DNA of 39,843 nt from Fimisoma avicola (lineage in GTDB: Bacteria; Bacillota; Clostridia; Peptostreptococcales; Anaerovoracaceae). Of this stretch, positions 1 to 7,762 are shown in pieces (position 1 is the stretch's first letter; each line of letters begins with the position of its first letter). Location: positions 1 to 39,843 of the forward strand of contig DVMO01000052.1 of NCBI GenBank assembly GCA_018714945.1, read 5' to 3'. Position numbers and translations under genes: made by a program. A model generated the notes under the pieces. The model was not told the origin of the DNA, did no database searches, and worked only from the letters and a program-made list of their open reading frames with translations.

Positions 1-527
1 TCCTGCTGATCAAGGACTTCTGCCAGTTTCTTTTCAAACGCTTCAGCGTTAAATTTATTCTCACTGTCAAAGAGAGTGTATGTGGTCAGTGTTCTTCCGA
101 TCTCTTCGGAAATGGTCTTGTAAGGGCTCCAGTGCCAGTCAGATGTGAGCACTGCGTCTCCCGGCTGTGTATAAGCAGAAACAGCGTTTCTGATGGCTCC
201 GGTGCCGCCAGGTGTATAGCACGCTGCGACAGGCTTCTGAGGCATCTGGTCCAGAAATACGGCTTTTTTTACTGCTTCAATGTAGTCAGGTGTTCCCAGT
301 ATAGGTGCATATGGTGCGTAGTCGTCCGGTCTTAGGGCTTTTACGCATTTATCTACTGAATCCAGCACCACCAGCCTGCCATCGTCTGCCAGAAGAACGC
401 CGATGGTGGAATCTATGACATTCTCTCTTCCTATCTGAGCGATCCTTTCCTTTGCTTTTGACGAAACGCCAAAGAGCTTATCAGGAGCTCCTATACCGCT
501 TCTCTTGTTTTGATATGTAAAATTCAT
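1..527 (-). CDS. PLP-dependent aminotransferase, class I/II (N-terminal part, cut by window edge)
   Basis: Only the first 175 residues are inside the window; the gene runs off the left edge, so the PLP-binding lysine is out of view. The visible part has TPGGTGAIRNA (from residue 105), the cofactor-phosphate loop of fold-type I aminotransferases, and TSDWHWSPYKT (from 128). It is a clear paralogue of the complete aminotransferase at 29819-31057: about half the positions match by eye over the shared 170 residues. The ATG at 527 is chosen because AGGAGG lies 8 nt upstream. It has its own promoter (559-588), so it is probably transcribed separately from, or in addition to, the catabolic cluster upstream. 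The amino donor cannot be told from sequence; an aromatic or aspartate-type aminotransferase is likely. Confidence 0.85.
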   Translation of the reverse strand, partial: MNFTYQNKRSGIGAPDKLFGVSSKAKERIAQIGRENVIDSTIGVLLADDGRLVVLDSVDKCVKALRPDDYAPYAPILGTPDYIEAVKKAVFLDQMPQKPVAACYTPGGTGAIRNAVSAYTQPGDAVLTSDWHWSPYKTISEEIGRTLTTYTLFDSENKFNAEAFEKKLAEVLDQQ

Positions 528-558
528 AGTCTGATCCTCCTTTTGACAGTTCATGCCG

Positions 559-588
559 TCTATATAAAAATATCCTTAAACATGTCAA
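559..588 (-). promoter_or_regulatory. Sigma-A type promoter of the left-edge aminotransferase
   Basis: On the minus strand TTGACA (588-583) is followed after 18 nt by TATAGA (564-559); a TATATA at 16 nt spacing overlaps it. It sits about 30 nt upstream of the aminotransferase ATG. Its spacer contains one arm of the inverted repeat at 570-610. Confidence 0.6.
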
Positions 589-610
589 AAGTCAACGGGT
601 TTAAGGATAT
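570..610. repeat. 12-bp perfect inverted repeat over the promoter (operator or terminator)
   Basis: ATATCCTTAAAC at 570-581 is repeated perfectly in inverted orientation at 599-610, with a 17-nt spacer that contains the -35 box. The arms flank and overlap the promoter, as an operator for a dimeric repressor would. Read on the minus strand the second arm is followed by TTTTTAT, so it could equally be a weak AT-rich terminator for the upstream cluster that ends at 695. Confidence 0.55.
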
Positions 611-694
611 TTCGCATTTTGAGATTTTATCTTTACCTAAACTTTATTTTTTTAAGTTTTGGTCACCTGTACCTTTTTTTCGTCAAAAGTAAGA

Positions 695-1909
695 TCAGGA
701 GCTGTGAAGGATGTAACTGAGTACGGTCCTGATCCCTGTGGCGATCTGCCCATACTCGGTATGCTCTCTGATGTTATGGCTTATTCCGTCCCGGCATGGT
801 ATGAAGATCATTCCTGTCGGACATATGGAGGCAAAGGACATGGCGTCATGTCCTGCTCCGCTTGGCAGCTTCATCCATGATATTCCTTCTCTTCCGGCGG
901 CTTCTGCCAGGTCATCTATCATCTGACGGTCCAGTATGACAGGCTTTTTCTCGTCGGTTTTTTTCAGATCATATCTCAGGGCTCTCTTTGAACATATCTC
1001 CGCCAGCTTTTCTTTCAGCATCTTTTCCATTCGGCAGATATTTTCATCGTGTATGCCCCTCATGTCGATCTGCATTTTTACAAAGCCAGGCACGGAATTC
1101 ATAACATTGGGATGATTCTCTATCGCGCCGACTGTAGCCACTGAATGGCGGAAGCTTTCTTCCCGTCCTATCCGCTCAACCTCAAGTATCATCTCTGCAG
1201 CTCCACAGAGGGCATCTCTCCGCAGTTTCATAGGAGTTGCTCCGGAATGTTCTGACAATCCCTCAAGGGTTAGCAGATACCTGTGGGGAGCCGCTATGGC
1301 TGTTACGACTCCGACATTTTTTCCGGCATCTTCCAACACTCGTCCCTGTTCGATATGTATCTCTATATACTGCCTGATCCCCTTTATCCTGGGGACATTC
1401 AAGGTGAACCCTCTTTCTGCCATATGTTCTTCAAGGGGTCTGCCGTCTATGGCTACCGCACCTTTCAGCCGTTCCTTTTCTATGCTGCCGGTTATCAGCC
1501 CGCTGCCTATGGTGCAGATCTTAAAATTGGATGATTCTTCACAGCGGAAAGCGACGACCCTGACAGGCTGCGTATAACCGGCTTCTCTCAGAGCTTCCAG
1601 GATCAGGAGCCCGGAAAACACGCCTACGGCGCCGTCATATTCTCCCCCTTCGACTACCGAATCAAGATGAGAACCGATAAGGATATATCCCTCTGCCTCT
1701 TTGGAACAGTTGGATGCATAACTGTTTCCGGCCTCATCCTCCCATACATGAAAACCTCTTTTGCGGGCCTCTTCCCTGAAAAAGCCATGCATCTTGTCCT
1801 CATCCCCGGTATAACCCAGCCGTGTGACTCCTCCGCCCGGCAGGGCACCTATACAGGCCACATCCTCAAACAATGTTCTAAGAGAGTCTGCAAAATTTAT
1901 GTTTACCAT
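695..1909 (-). CDS. M20-family carbamoylase / allantoate amidohydrolase-type hydrolase
   Basis: A 404-residue zinc (or manganese) amidohydrolase of the hydantoinase/carbamoylase branch of peptidase family M20, which releases the carbamoyl group of N-carbamoyl amino acids, ureidoglycine or allantoate. Visible motifs are GSHLDSV (79-85, metal His81), D92, CEESSNF (123-129, catalytic/bridging Glu), HIEQG (185-189), the dimerisation-domain loop HSGATPM (221-227), GAGHDA (351-356) and GISHN (375-379). Length is normal for the family (about 410). The ATG at 1909 follows a GGTAGG site and lies 5 nt after the hydantoinase stop; a longer reading frame exists but would overlap the hydantoinase. It is the last gene of the cluster and would act on the ring-opened product of its neighbour. 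The exact substrate cannot be read from sequence. Confidence 0.88.
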   Translation of the reverse strand: MVNINFADSLRTLFEDVACIGALPGGGVTRLGYTGDEDKMHGFFREEARKRGFHVWEDEAGNSYASNCSKEAEGYILIGSHLDSVVEGGEYDGAVGVFSGLLILEALREAGYTQPVRVVAFRCEESSNFKICTIGSGLITGSIEKERLKGAVAIDGRPLEEHMAERGFTLNVPRIKGIRQYIEIHIEQGRVLEDAGKNVGVVTAIAAPHRYLLTLEGLSEHSGATPMKLRRDALCGAAEMILEVERIGREESFRHSVATVGAIENHPNVMNSVPGFVKMQIDMRGIHDENICRMEKMLKEKLAEICSKRALRYDLKKTDEKKPVILDRQMIDDLAEAAGREGISWMKLPSGAGHDAMSFASICPTGMIFIPCRDGISHNIREHTEYGQIATGIRTVLSYILHSS

Positions 1910-1914
1910 TTTTC

Positions 1915-3324
1915 CTACCTTTCCGGGCGGATAAACCGTCCTGAAGGGTCTCCTTTTATTTCTCCGTCTTTCATTACCGTCTTTCCCCTGACTATGGTGC
2001 ACACCGGTTTTCCTTTCATGTGCCGTCCGTCAAATGGCGACAGTTTTGTCCTGGAATGAAGTTTGGTCTGATCCATGACATATTCCATATCAGGGTCGAT
2101 TATGGTCATATCGGCGTCGGTTCCCACTTCCAGAGAGCCCTTTGAAGGATAAAGGCCAAACATCTTTGCAGGAGCTTCAGAAAGGACTTCGGCAAGCCGG
2201 TTCCAGCTTATCCTGCCATGATTTACTCCGTCTATGAGGACCGGAGCCATGGTTTCTATGGTGACCATACCTGCAGGAGCCGACCAGATGTCCTGAGCTT
2301 TTTCCTCAGGTGTGTGGGGAGCATGGTCTGAAGCCACGAAAGATATGACACCGTCCGCCAGTCCCTTCCAGAGCAGTTCCTTGTCGTATTTTGTCCTTAC
2401 AGGCGGATAGCCTTTCATGGATGTGCCTGCGTGGGCGTAATCGTCTCTGGTCAGCCCCAGATAATGCGGACATGTCTCTGCGGTCACAGAGCTGCCTTTT
2501 TTGCGTGCTCTTTCTATTATCTCCACTCCATCGCCTGCAGCAAGATGCAGTATATGCAGGTCGGCGCCTGTGGCTTCTGCGATCCTGATGGCAGTATCTA
2601 TCACTATTGTCTCGCTGAAATCCGGTCTTGAATAGAGCATGCCGTCGTAATCGTTCATTCCCTTTTCTCTGGCCTCGGCAGTCAGAGTCTTGATGATGCC
2701 GAAGTCCTCTGCGTGGATGGCTATCTTTTTACCGGTCTTTGCCACATTGCGGAAAAGTTCGTAGACCTCGCCCGTGCTGAAAGGCGGTATCACATCTTTC
2801 ATGCCTTCCTCATAGTTGTATATGAGCTGATATGTCTTTGCATCTATGGCATAGCCCCAGAAAAATTTGAAGGCTACTACCCCTGCGTCTGCAAGGGGCT
2901 TCAGCTGGTCTTTGTTCAGATCTCCGAGGCAAAGTCCCCAGACGCCAAAATCCACATAAGCTTTAGGTGTTATGGTTTCGATCAGATCCTGCAGATTCTC
3001 AACGGAATATATGGCCGGATTGCAGTTGGGCATTTCAAGGATAGTGGTTATGCCCCCTGCTGCTGCCGCCATCGAAGAATGAGCAAAGTCTTCCTTTTGC
3101 CATGCGCCTTTTGAGCCGTCTCTTGAATGGCAGTGGGTATCTATAAAACCTGGAAAAACAAGCATGCCTGCTGCATCTATGACTTCCGCAGCTTCCCCCA
3201 GCCCTTCTTCTTTGCCGCATTGGGTAATGGCTGCTATCCTGCCGTCTTTTATGTATATATCTCCATGGCTGTCGCCTGAGGCAGTTACCATGTGTGCGTT
3301 CTTGATAAGCTTATCCCAGATCAT
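1915..3324 (-). CDS. Hydantoinase / dihydropyrimidinase / allantoinase-type cyclic amidohydrolase
   Basis: A 469-residue metal-dependent cyclic amidohydrolase that opens hydantoin-like, dihydropyrimidine or allantoin rings. Domain order is typical: small beta-sandwich strands at both ends around a TIM barrel. Metal ligands are visible: FIDTHCH (60-66, His64 and His66), the carboxylated lysine in AFKFF (Lys153), IAIHAED (His204), LHILHLAA (His260), TCPHY (His287) and the catalytic Asp333 in VASDHAPHT. The C-terminal KLSPFDGRHMKGKP stretch resembles allantoinases. AGGAGG stands upstream of ATG 3324. It is sandwiched, nearly without gaps, between the CapA-like gene and the M20 carbamoylase, which supports a two-step ring opening and decarbamoylation. 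Whether it is D-hydantoinase, allantoinase or an N-methylhydantoinase is undecided. Confidence 0.88.
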   Translation of the reverse strand: MIWDKLIKNAHMVTASGDSHGDIYIKDGRIAAITQCGKEEGLGEAAEVIDAAGMLVFPGFIDTHCHSRDGSKGAWQKEDFAHSSMAAAAGGITTILEMPNCNPAIYSVENLQDLIETITPKAYVDFGVWGLCLGDLNKDQLKPLADAGVVAFKFFWGYAIDAKTYQLIYNYEEGMKDVIPPFSTGEVYELFRNVAKTGKKIAIHAEDFGIIKTLTAEAREKGMNDYDGMLYSRPDFSETIVIDTAIRIAEATGADLHILHLAAGDGVEIIERARKKGSSVTAETCPHYLGLTRDDYAHAGTSMKGYPPVRTKYDKELLWKGLADGVISFVASDHAPHTPEEKAQDIWSAPAGMVTIETMAPVLIDGVNHGRISWNRLAEVLSEAPAKMFGLYPSKGSLEVGTDADMTIIDPDMEYVMDQTKLHSRTKLSPFDGRHMKGKPVCTIVRGKTVMKDGEIKGDPSGRFIRPER

Positions 3325-3333
3325 ACTGTCCTC

Positions 3334-4629
3334 CTAAATATCTATGTATCCTATACCGTCTCGTATTGTCAGCCCGGTATCCATTTCCCTGCACAGTTCC
3401 TGCATCTGTGCCAGCACTGCCTCATCGCCTGTGAGCCGGGGCAGTCCTCTGCGATAACGGGAAAGTTCCTGGTCGAGGGTTATAGGATGCAGATATATCC
3501 TTTTGATCTTTCCGCTCTCCCATGTCCATCTGGCGATCACGGAATTCCACACATCTTTGTTTACTCCCAGTCCTGCTTTGCCGCCTCTGCTCCTTTTATC
3601 CATGCCCGCACCGACCTGGGAGTCCGGCGGCATTCCGTACTTCTCATAAAAATCAGCCGGCTGATGCGTTGTAGTATCGTTTTCAAATATAAAATTCCCC
3701 AGGCTGTAAAAGATCACGCCGCCTTTATACATCTCTATGCCTCTCAGTACATGGGGGCCGTGGCCGATGACTGCCGAGGCTCCTGCATCTATGCAGCTGC
3801 GGGCAAAAGTCCTGAGGAATTCCGCCGGATAATCTTTGCGCAGCCCGCCAAGCTCATGGGAATGGATGCTGACCAGAACACAATCGGCCTGTGATCCCGC
3901 CTCTTTGATCGAGGCGCTTATCCTGTCCATATCCCTTTTGTCAGGGACAGTCTGCTTATAGGTCTTATCCGATTCCTCAAAATCACGGCCTGCAAACTTA
4001 AATGAGCCCGGTGTCTCAACTGCAAATCCTTCTTTTATATCCAGTTCCTGCTGTGCGTCTATGAGCGTGCCGCGGGCTATATCCCTGAGGGCCTTGATCT
4101 GGTCTTTTGTAACAAAAAATTTTTCAATGTGCCGCAGCGGATTTACTCCCGGCCTTCCCTGCATATCCATCCTCTGGCTGCCGGCTGCCCATGCCTCATG
4201 GAAAGTGGCTGTAGCTGCTATCAGCGCCGCTCGCCCCTGCCTGCATTCCAGATATACCGGAGCCGCCGCATCTGCCAGGTTCATTCCTATGCCTGCAAAC
4301 CTGATATCATGTTCTTTCAGATGCCTGATGGTTGCTTCAAGGCCGTTGTGGCTGTAATCCATTGAATGGTTATTTGCGGCATTGTAAATATTGAATCCGA
4401 ATTTTTTCAGATCCTCCAGTATCTGCGGTGATGCCATGGCCCATGTTCCTCCGCTGAAAGGATAAGGGTATCCCTCCCTGTCGTGGACTGTGGTTTCCAG
4501 ATTGGCAAACCTGACTTCTGATCCCCTTATCAGTTCAGAAAGTTCATCCAGGCCTTTGTACCCTGTTTCCGGCAGAGGCCTGTTCATGAACACATCTCCT
4601 GCCGCAGTAAAAGTTATCTTATCGGCCAT
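3334..4629 (-). CDS. CapA/PgsA-family metallophosphatase-like protein
   Basis: A 431-residue protein of the CapA (poly-gamma-glutamate synthesis) family with a calcineurin-like metallophosphoesterase fold. Visible motifs: AAGDV with Asp12, FANLE (41-45), NAANNHSMDY with Asn87-His88, a central SIHSHELGG and the C-terminal GHGPHVLRGIE and FYSLGNFIF blocks. There is no signal peptide or membrane anchor, unlike true CapA/PgsA capsule proteins, so a cytoplasmic role within the catabolic cluster is more likely than polymer export. The gene starts at ATG 4629 after GGAG and ends 9 nt before the hydantoinase. What it hydrolyses or ligates here is unknown. Confidence 0.8.
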   Translation of the reverse strand: MADKITFTAAGDVFMNRPLPETGYKGLDELSELIRGSEVRFANLETTVHDREGYPYPFSGGTWAMASPQILEDLKKFGFNIYNAANNHSMDYSHNGLEATIRHLKEHDIRFAGIGMNLADAAAPVYLECRQGRAALIAATATFHEAWAAGSQRMDMQGRPGVNPLRHIEKFFVTKDQIKALRDIARGTLIDAQQELDIKEGFAVETPGSFKFAGRDFEESDKTYKQTVPDKRDMDRISASIKEAGSQADCVLVSIHSHELGGLRKDYPAEFLRTFARSCIDAGASAVIGHGPHVLRGIEMYKGGVIFYSLGNFIFENDTTTHQPADFYEKYGMPPDSQVGAGMDKRSRGGKAGLGVNKDVWNSVIARWTWESGKIKRIYLHPITLDQELSRYRRGLPRLTGDEAVLAQMQELCREMDTGLTIRDGIGYIDI

Positions 4630-4670
4630 GACCGTTCTCCTTTTTTGCGTTTTGCTGCCAAAGGGAAAGC

Positions 4671-6095
4671 TTAAAGCTTTCCCTCTTTCATATATCTTGC
4701 ATTTGCACCGTTTACTTCCCAGAATTTCGCTTCGGCTGCCGGCACAAGTTCATCAGCTGCAGCCTGGGCTTCGGCAAAGATCTTTTCAAGGTCGAAAGTT
4801 ACAGGTTTTCTCTTCCTTACGATGACCTTTCCTCCTGAGATCACTGTATCCACATCCCGTCCGTTGGCCGCATATACCAGATTTGGCACTATGTTCCTCA
4901 TCGGTCTTGTGTATATCGGCTGCATTGCAGGTACATCAGTCTTAACAAGTATCATATCGGCATCTTTGCCGACTTCTATGGAGCCTGTCACATCATCAAG
5001 TCCCAGAGCTTTTGCGCCTTCTATGGTGGCCATCCTCAGCACTTTCCAGCATGGCATGACTTCCGGATCCTCGTATTTTACCTTGTTGAGTATGGCAGTC
5101 ATACGCATTTCATTGAAAATGCTGTGTTCGTTGTTCCCGTTGGCCTGATCGCTGCCAAGGGCCACTCTTCCGCCAAAATCCTGGAACTGTTTGGCAGGCG
5201 GTACGATACCATCGATCACACCTATGGCGGTGGTGCATACGACCATCCTGGCGCCATGGTCTGTGACCTTTTTCACTTCGTATTCCTGTGCATTTGTAAG
5301 ATGTATCCCTATAAGACGGTCGTCAAGGAGACCTCTTTCTTCCAGCCAGTCTATGCTGCGCATCCCGTAGCGCATCATCATCTGCTTCGTCTCTCTGTCT
5401 CCCTGAGACAGATGCATATACATGAAGGTGTTGTTTTCACTGGCAAGCTGCTGTGCCTCATACAGCGTTTCCTCGCTGACGAAATCAGGCCCCTGAGGCG
5501 CAAACATCACTCTTATCCTGCCATCGCCTGCCATATGCCATTTTTTGAAGATCTCCTTTGCTTCTCCAAGGGTTTCTTCGGTATAATCCTTGTCATAATC
5601 GTAAAGCTCTCCCGGAGCATATACTCTGTCTATGGCGCTCCTGATACGGCACCCGATATTTCCTCTGACTCCGATCTCATTGACAAACTCACATACCGGC
5701 CCTTCAAAAGGACCTTCGTCACCTATGGTGGTAGTCCCGTTCATAACGGCCTCTGCAATGCCCAGCCTTCCGCTGGCGGCACGGGTCTGCCTGGTCGCAT
5801 TGGTCAGGAAAGGCCCTGCTCCATGCATCATCCAGTTGCTCACATCCTGGGCTACTCCTCTGAGCGCGGATGAAGTGGTATGCATATGGGCGTCAATGAG
5901 TCCCGGCAAAACTATATGACCGCTGCCGTCGATAACTTCATCAGCCTCATACGCTTTTGCTATCTCTCCTTTTGTTCCTATGGCAACGATCTTGCCTTTG
6001 TCGACTGCCACAGCCTTGCCTTCTTCATAACCCACACCGTCTCCCTTCATGGTAAACATGTGGTGAGTTTCTACGATCATATCAATCTTTTTCAT
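4671..6095 (-). CDS. Amidohydrolase-superfamily protein (deaminase / TRZ-ATZ type)
   Basis: A 474-residue amidohydrolase related to cytosine, guanine, SAH and triazine deaminases. The N-terminal beta-sandwich is followed by GLIDAHMH (65-72, metal His70 and His72), MHLSQ (227-231, metal His228), LIGIHLTN (His265) and ALGSDQ (Asp316). The usual HxxE acid/base glutamate of this group is a glutamine here (H-L-S-Q231), so the chemistry may differ from a standard aminohydrolase. The ATG at 6095 has AAAGGAG 8 nt upstream, preceded by a small hairpin (6111-6123). It is the first enzyme after the transporter, which suggests it carries out the entry reaction, possibly deamination of an imported cyclic amidine. 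Creatinine, cytosine-like or triazine substrates are all possible. Confidence 0.82.
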   Translation of the reverse strand: MKKIDMIVETHHMFTMKGDGVGYEEGKAVAVDKGKIVAIGTKGEIAKAYEADEVIDGSGHIVLPGLIDAHMHTTSSALRGVAQDVSNWMMHGAGPFLTNATRQTRAASGRLGIAEAVMNGTTTIGDEGPFEGPVCEFVNEIGVRGNIGCRIRSAIDRVYAPGELYDYDKDYTEETLGEAKEIFKKWHMAGDGRIRVMFAPQGPDFVSEETLYEAQQLASENNTFMYMHLSQGDRETKQMMMRYGMRSIDWLEERGLLDDRLIGIHLTNAQEYEVKKVTDHGARMVVCTTAIGVIDGIVPPAKQFQDFGGRVALGSDQANGNNEHSIFNEMRMTAILNKVKYEDPEVMPCWKVLRMATIEGAKALGLDDVTGSIEVGKDADMILVKTDVPAMQPIYTRPMRNIVPNLVYAANGRDVDTVISGGKVIVRKRKPVTFDLEKIFAEAQAAADELVPAAEAKFWEVNGANARYMKEGKL

Positions 6096-6110
6096 GGTCT
6101 GACTCCTTTA

Positions 6111-6144
6111 TGCCCTCTGGGCAAACGGGGGCATCATGCCCCCG
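6111..6144 (-). other. Two short tandem hairpins at the transporter stop codon
   Basis: TGCCC-TCT-GGGCA (6111-6123) lies just upstream of the ribosome binding site of the amidohydrolase gene. CGGGGGCAT and its inverse (6126-6144) lie over the transporter stop codon. There is no T-run, so these look like intra-operon stabilising or processing hairpins rather than a full terminator. Confidence 0.35.
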
Positions 6145-7723
6145 CAGTCTCAGCTTGATCGCCGCTTTGCGCTATCTCAGCGTCAAAGTCGTAATCCTTG
6201 TATTTGTTCACAGCCATCCTGTTCTGTACCATTATCGCTCCGATCATGATCGCAAGTCCTACGACAATACCTACGATCAGGCTTCCGGTCAGTCCATCAA
6301 TCAGATATGCGATGAAGGTGCCTACACCGGCAGTAACAGCATAAGGTATCTGTGTGGTTACATGCGCCATGTGGTCGCTTCCGGATGCCATCGAGGCTTT
6401 GATGGTCGTATCGGATATCGGTGAACAATGATCGCCGAACAGTCCGCCTGCTACGGCAGCAGCAGCACCGATGCCGACCCCAAGGCCGTAATCATAGCAG
6501 ATAGGCACAGCTATTGGCATCAGCAGGGCTGTAGTTCCCCATGAGCTTCCTGTTGCAAATGACATGACAGCTCCGGCAAGGAAGATGAAGGCAGGGATGA
6601 TGCTCGGAGATACTCCGATGGAGTCAACGAATCCTGCAACGACTCCGCTCAGGTCCAGAGCGCCTGATACGCTGGAAAGAGCCCATGCCAGCACCAGTAT
6701 CAATACTACATTGAGGGCTACACAGCAGCCATCCAGCCATTTCTGGAATCCTTCGATGATTGAGAATCTCTTCTGGCAGGCGCCGACCACTACGGAAGAA
6801 AGTCCTGCTGCGGTCAGTCCGCATATTATATCAAGGGTTATGGTGCAGTTTCTGAATGCTCCTACTACTCCGTTCTCGATCACATTTCCTTCCCAGAAAG
6901 CGCATCCCAGCAGGACTACCAGCATGGTTATCATAGGGATGGCAAAGTTTCTCAGCGGGAACTTTTCCTCATCAGAAGGGATATCTTCCGGATTATCAGG
7001 AACTACAGGAACTTCTCCAGGACCTATGAGCCTTCCTGTAACATCTGCCCTCTTTTCAGCCAGATAAAGCTTCCCTATATCCTTACCTGTGATACATACG
7101 AAATATACCAGCAGGATGGCCAGTATGGCATAGAAGTTATGAGTCCAGTATTCCCCGTATACATTCCATCCGTCTCCCGGAAGTCCAAGTGCAGCCAGCT
7201 CAACGGCAATGAGTCCCACATAATATGGTCCGTAGCTGCATATAGGTGACAATGCGGCCATGTTGCATCCCAGAGAGTCGCATATGTAAGCCAGCTTGAT
7301 CTTTGTTACCCTGTATGCCTCTGTTATAGGTCTCATTACAACGCCCAGCAGGAAACAAGGTTCGGTGTAGATAAATGCAAATCCGGCTACGGTAGTCACT
7401 GTTTCTGCGCCACGCTTTGTCTTGACTATCCGCTTTATGGCATTTGCCATGGCCGGGCCGGCTCCTGTGATCCTGAGCATCTTGGCCATGCCCTGTATCA
7501 CAACTATGATTATGAGCGTTCTGATATTGCTCTCACTGGTCAGAGGCGGTATTATATAGTCTCTGAACATGATAGGGAAGGCAGTGAGCGGATTTCCTCC
7601 GCACAATATGACCACTCCCACAAAAATTCCGATAACCAGTGAAAGGTGGGTCTTTTTTGTTACCAGAGCCAGGGTGATAACAATGGCTGCAGGCAGCAAT
7701 GCTAAAATTCCATAGCTTTCCAT
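6134..7723 (-). CDS. NhaC-family Na+/H+ antiporter-like transporter
   Basis: A 529-residue polytopic membrane protein with about a dozen hydrophobic segments. Family hallmarks are FIYTEPCFL (118-126), SFATGSSWGTTALLMPIA (388-405) and FGDHCSPISDTTI (429-441), the signature region of the NhaC/ion transporter superfamily. ATG 7723 is used because AAAGGA stands upstream; an in-frame start 33 nt earlier lacks a good site. NhaC relatives include sodium-coupled importers and exchangers of organic solutes, and the location directly between the IclR regulator and the amidohydrolase suggests that this one imports the cluster substrate or exchanges it for product. That role is inferred from position only. 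Confidence 0.85.
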   Translation of the reverse strand: MESYGILALLPAAIVITLALVTKKTHLSLVIGIFVGVVILCGGNPLTAFPIMFRDYIIPPLTSESNIRTLIIIVVIQGMAKMLRITGAGPAMANAIKRIVKTKRGAETVTTVAGFAFIYTEPCFLLGVVMRPITEAYRVTKIKLAYICDSLGCNMAALSPICSYGPYYVGLIAVELAALGLPGDGWNVYGEYWTHNFYAILAILLVYFVCITGKDIGKLYLAEKRADVTGRLIGPGEVPVVPDNPEDIPSDEEKFPLRNFAIPMITMLVVLLGCAFWEGNVIENGVVGAFRNCTITLDIICGLTAAGLSSVVVGACQKRFSIIEGFQKWLDGCCVALNVVLILVLAWALSSVSGALDLSGVVAGFVDSIGVSPSIIPAFIFLAGAVMSFATGSSWGTTALLMPIAVPICYDYGLGVGIGAAAAVAGGLFGDHCSPISDTTIKASMASGSDHMAHVTTQIPYAVTAGVGTFIAYLIDGLTGSLIVGIVVGLAIMIGAIMVQNRMAVNKYKDYDFDAEIAQSGDQAETAGA

Positions 7724-7762
7724 AATGTTTTCCTTTCTGATCGTGGGCCGATCCAAGTAAGA

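Noticed and set aside
3292..3894. 200-residue plus-strand open frame
   Set aside because: Antisense to the CapA-like gene; no ribosome binding site and no homology.
5124..5873. 249-residue plus-strand open frame
   Set aside because: Lies entirely antisense to the amidohydrolase gene, which has full family motifs; the plus-strand product has no recognisable domain.
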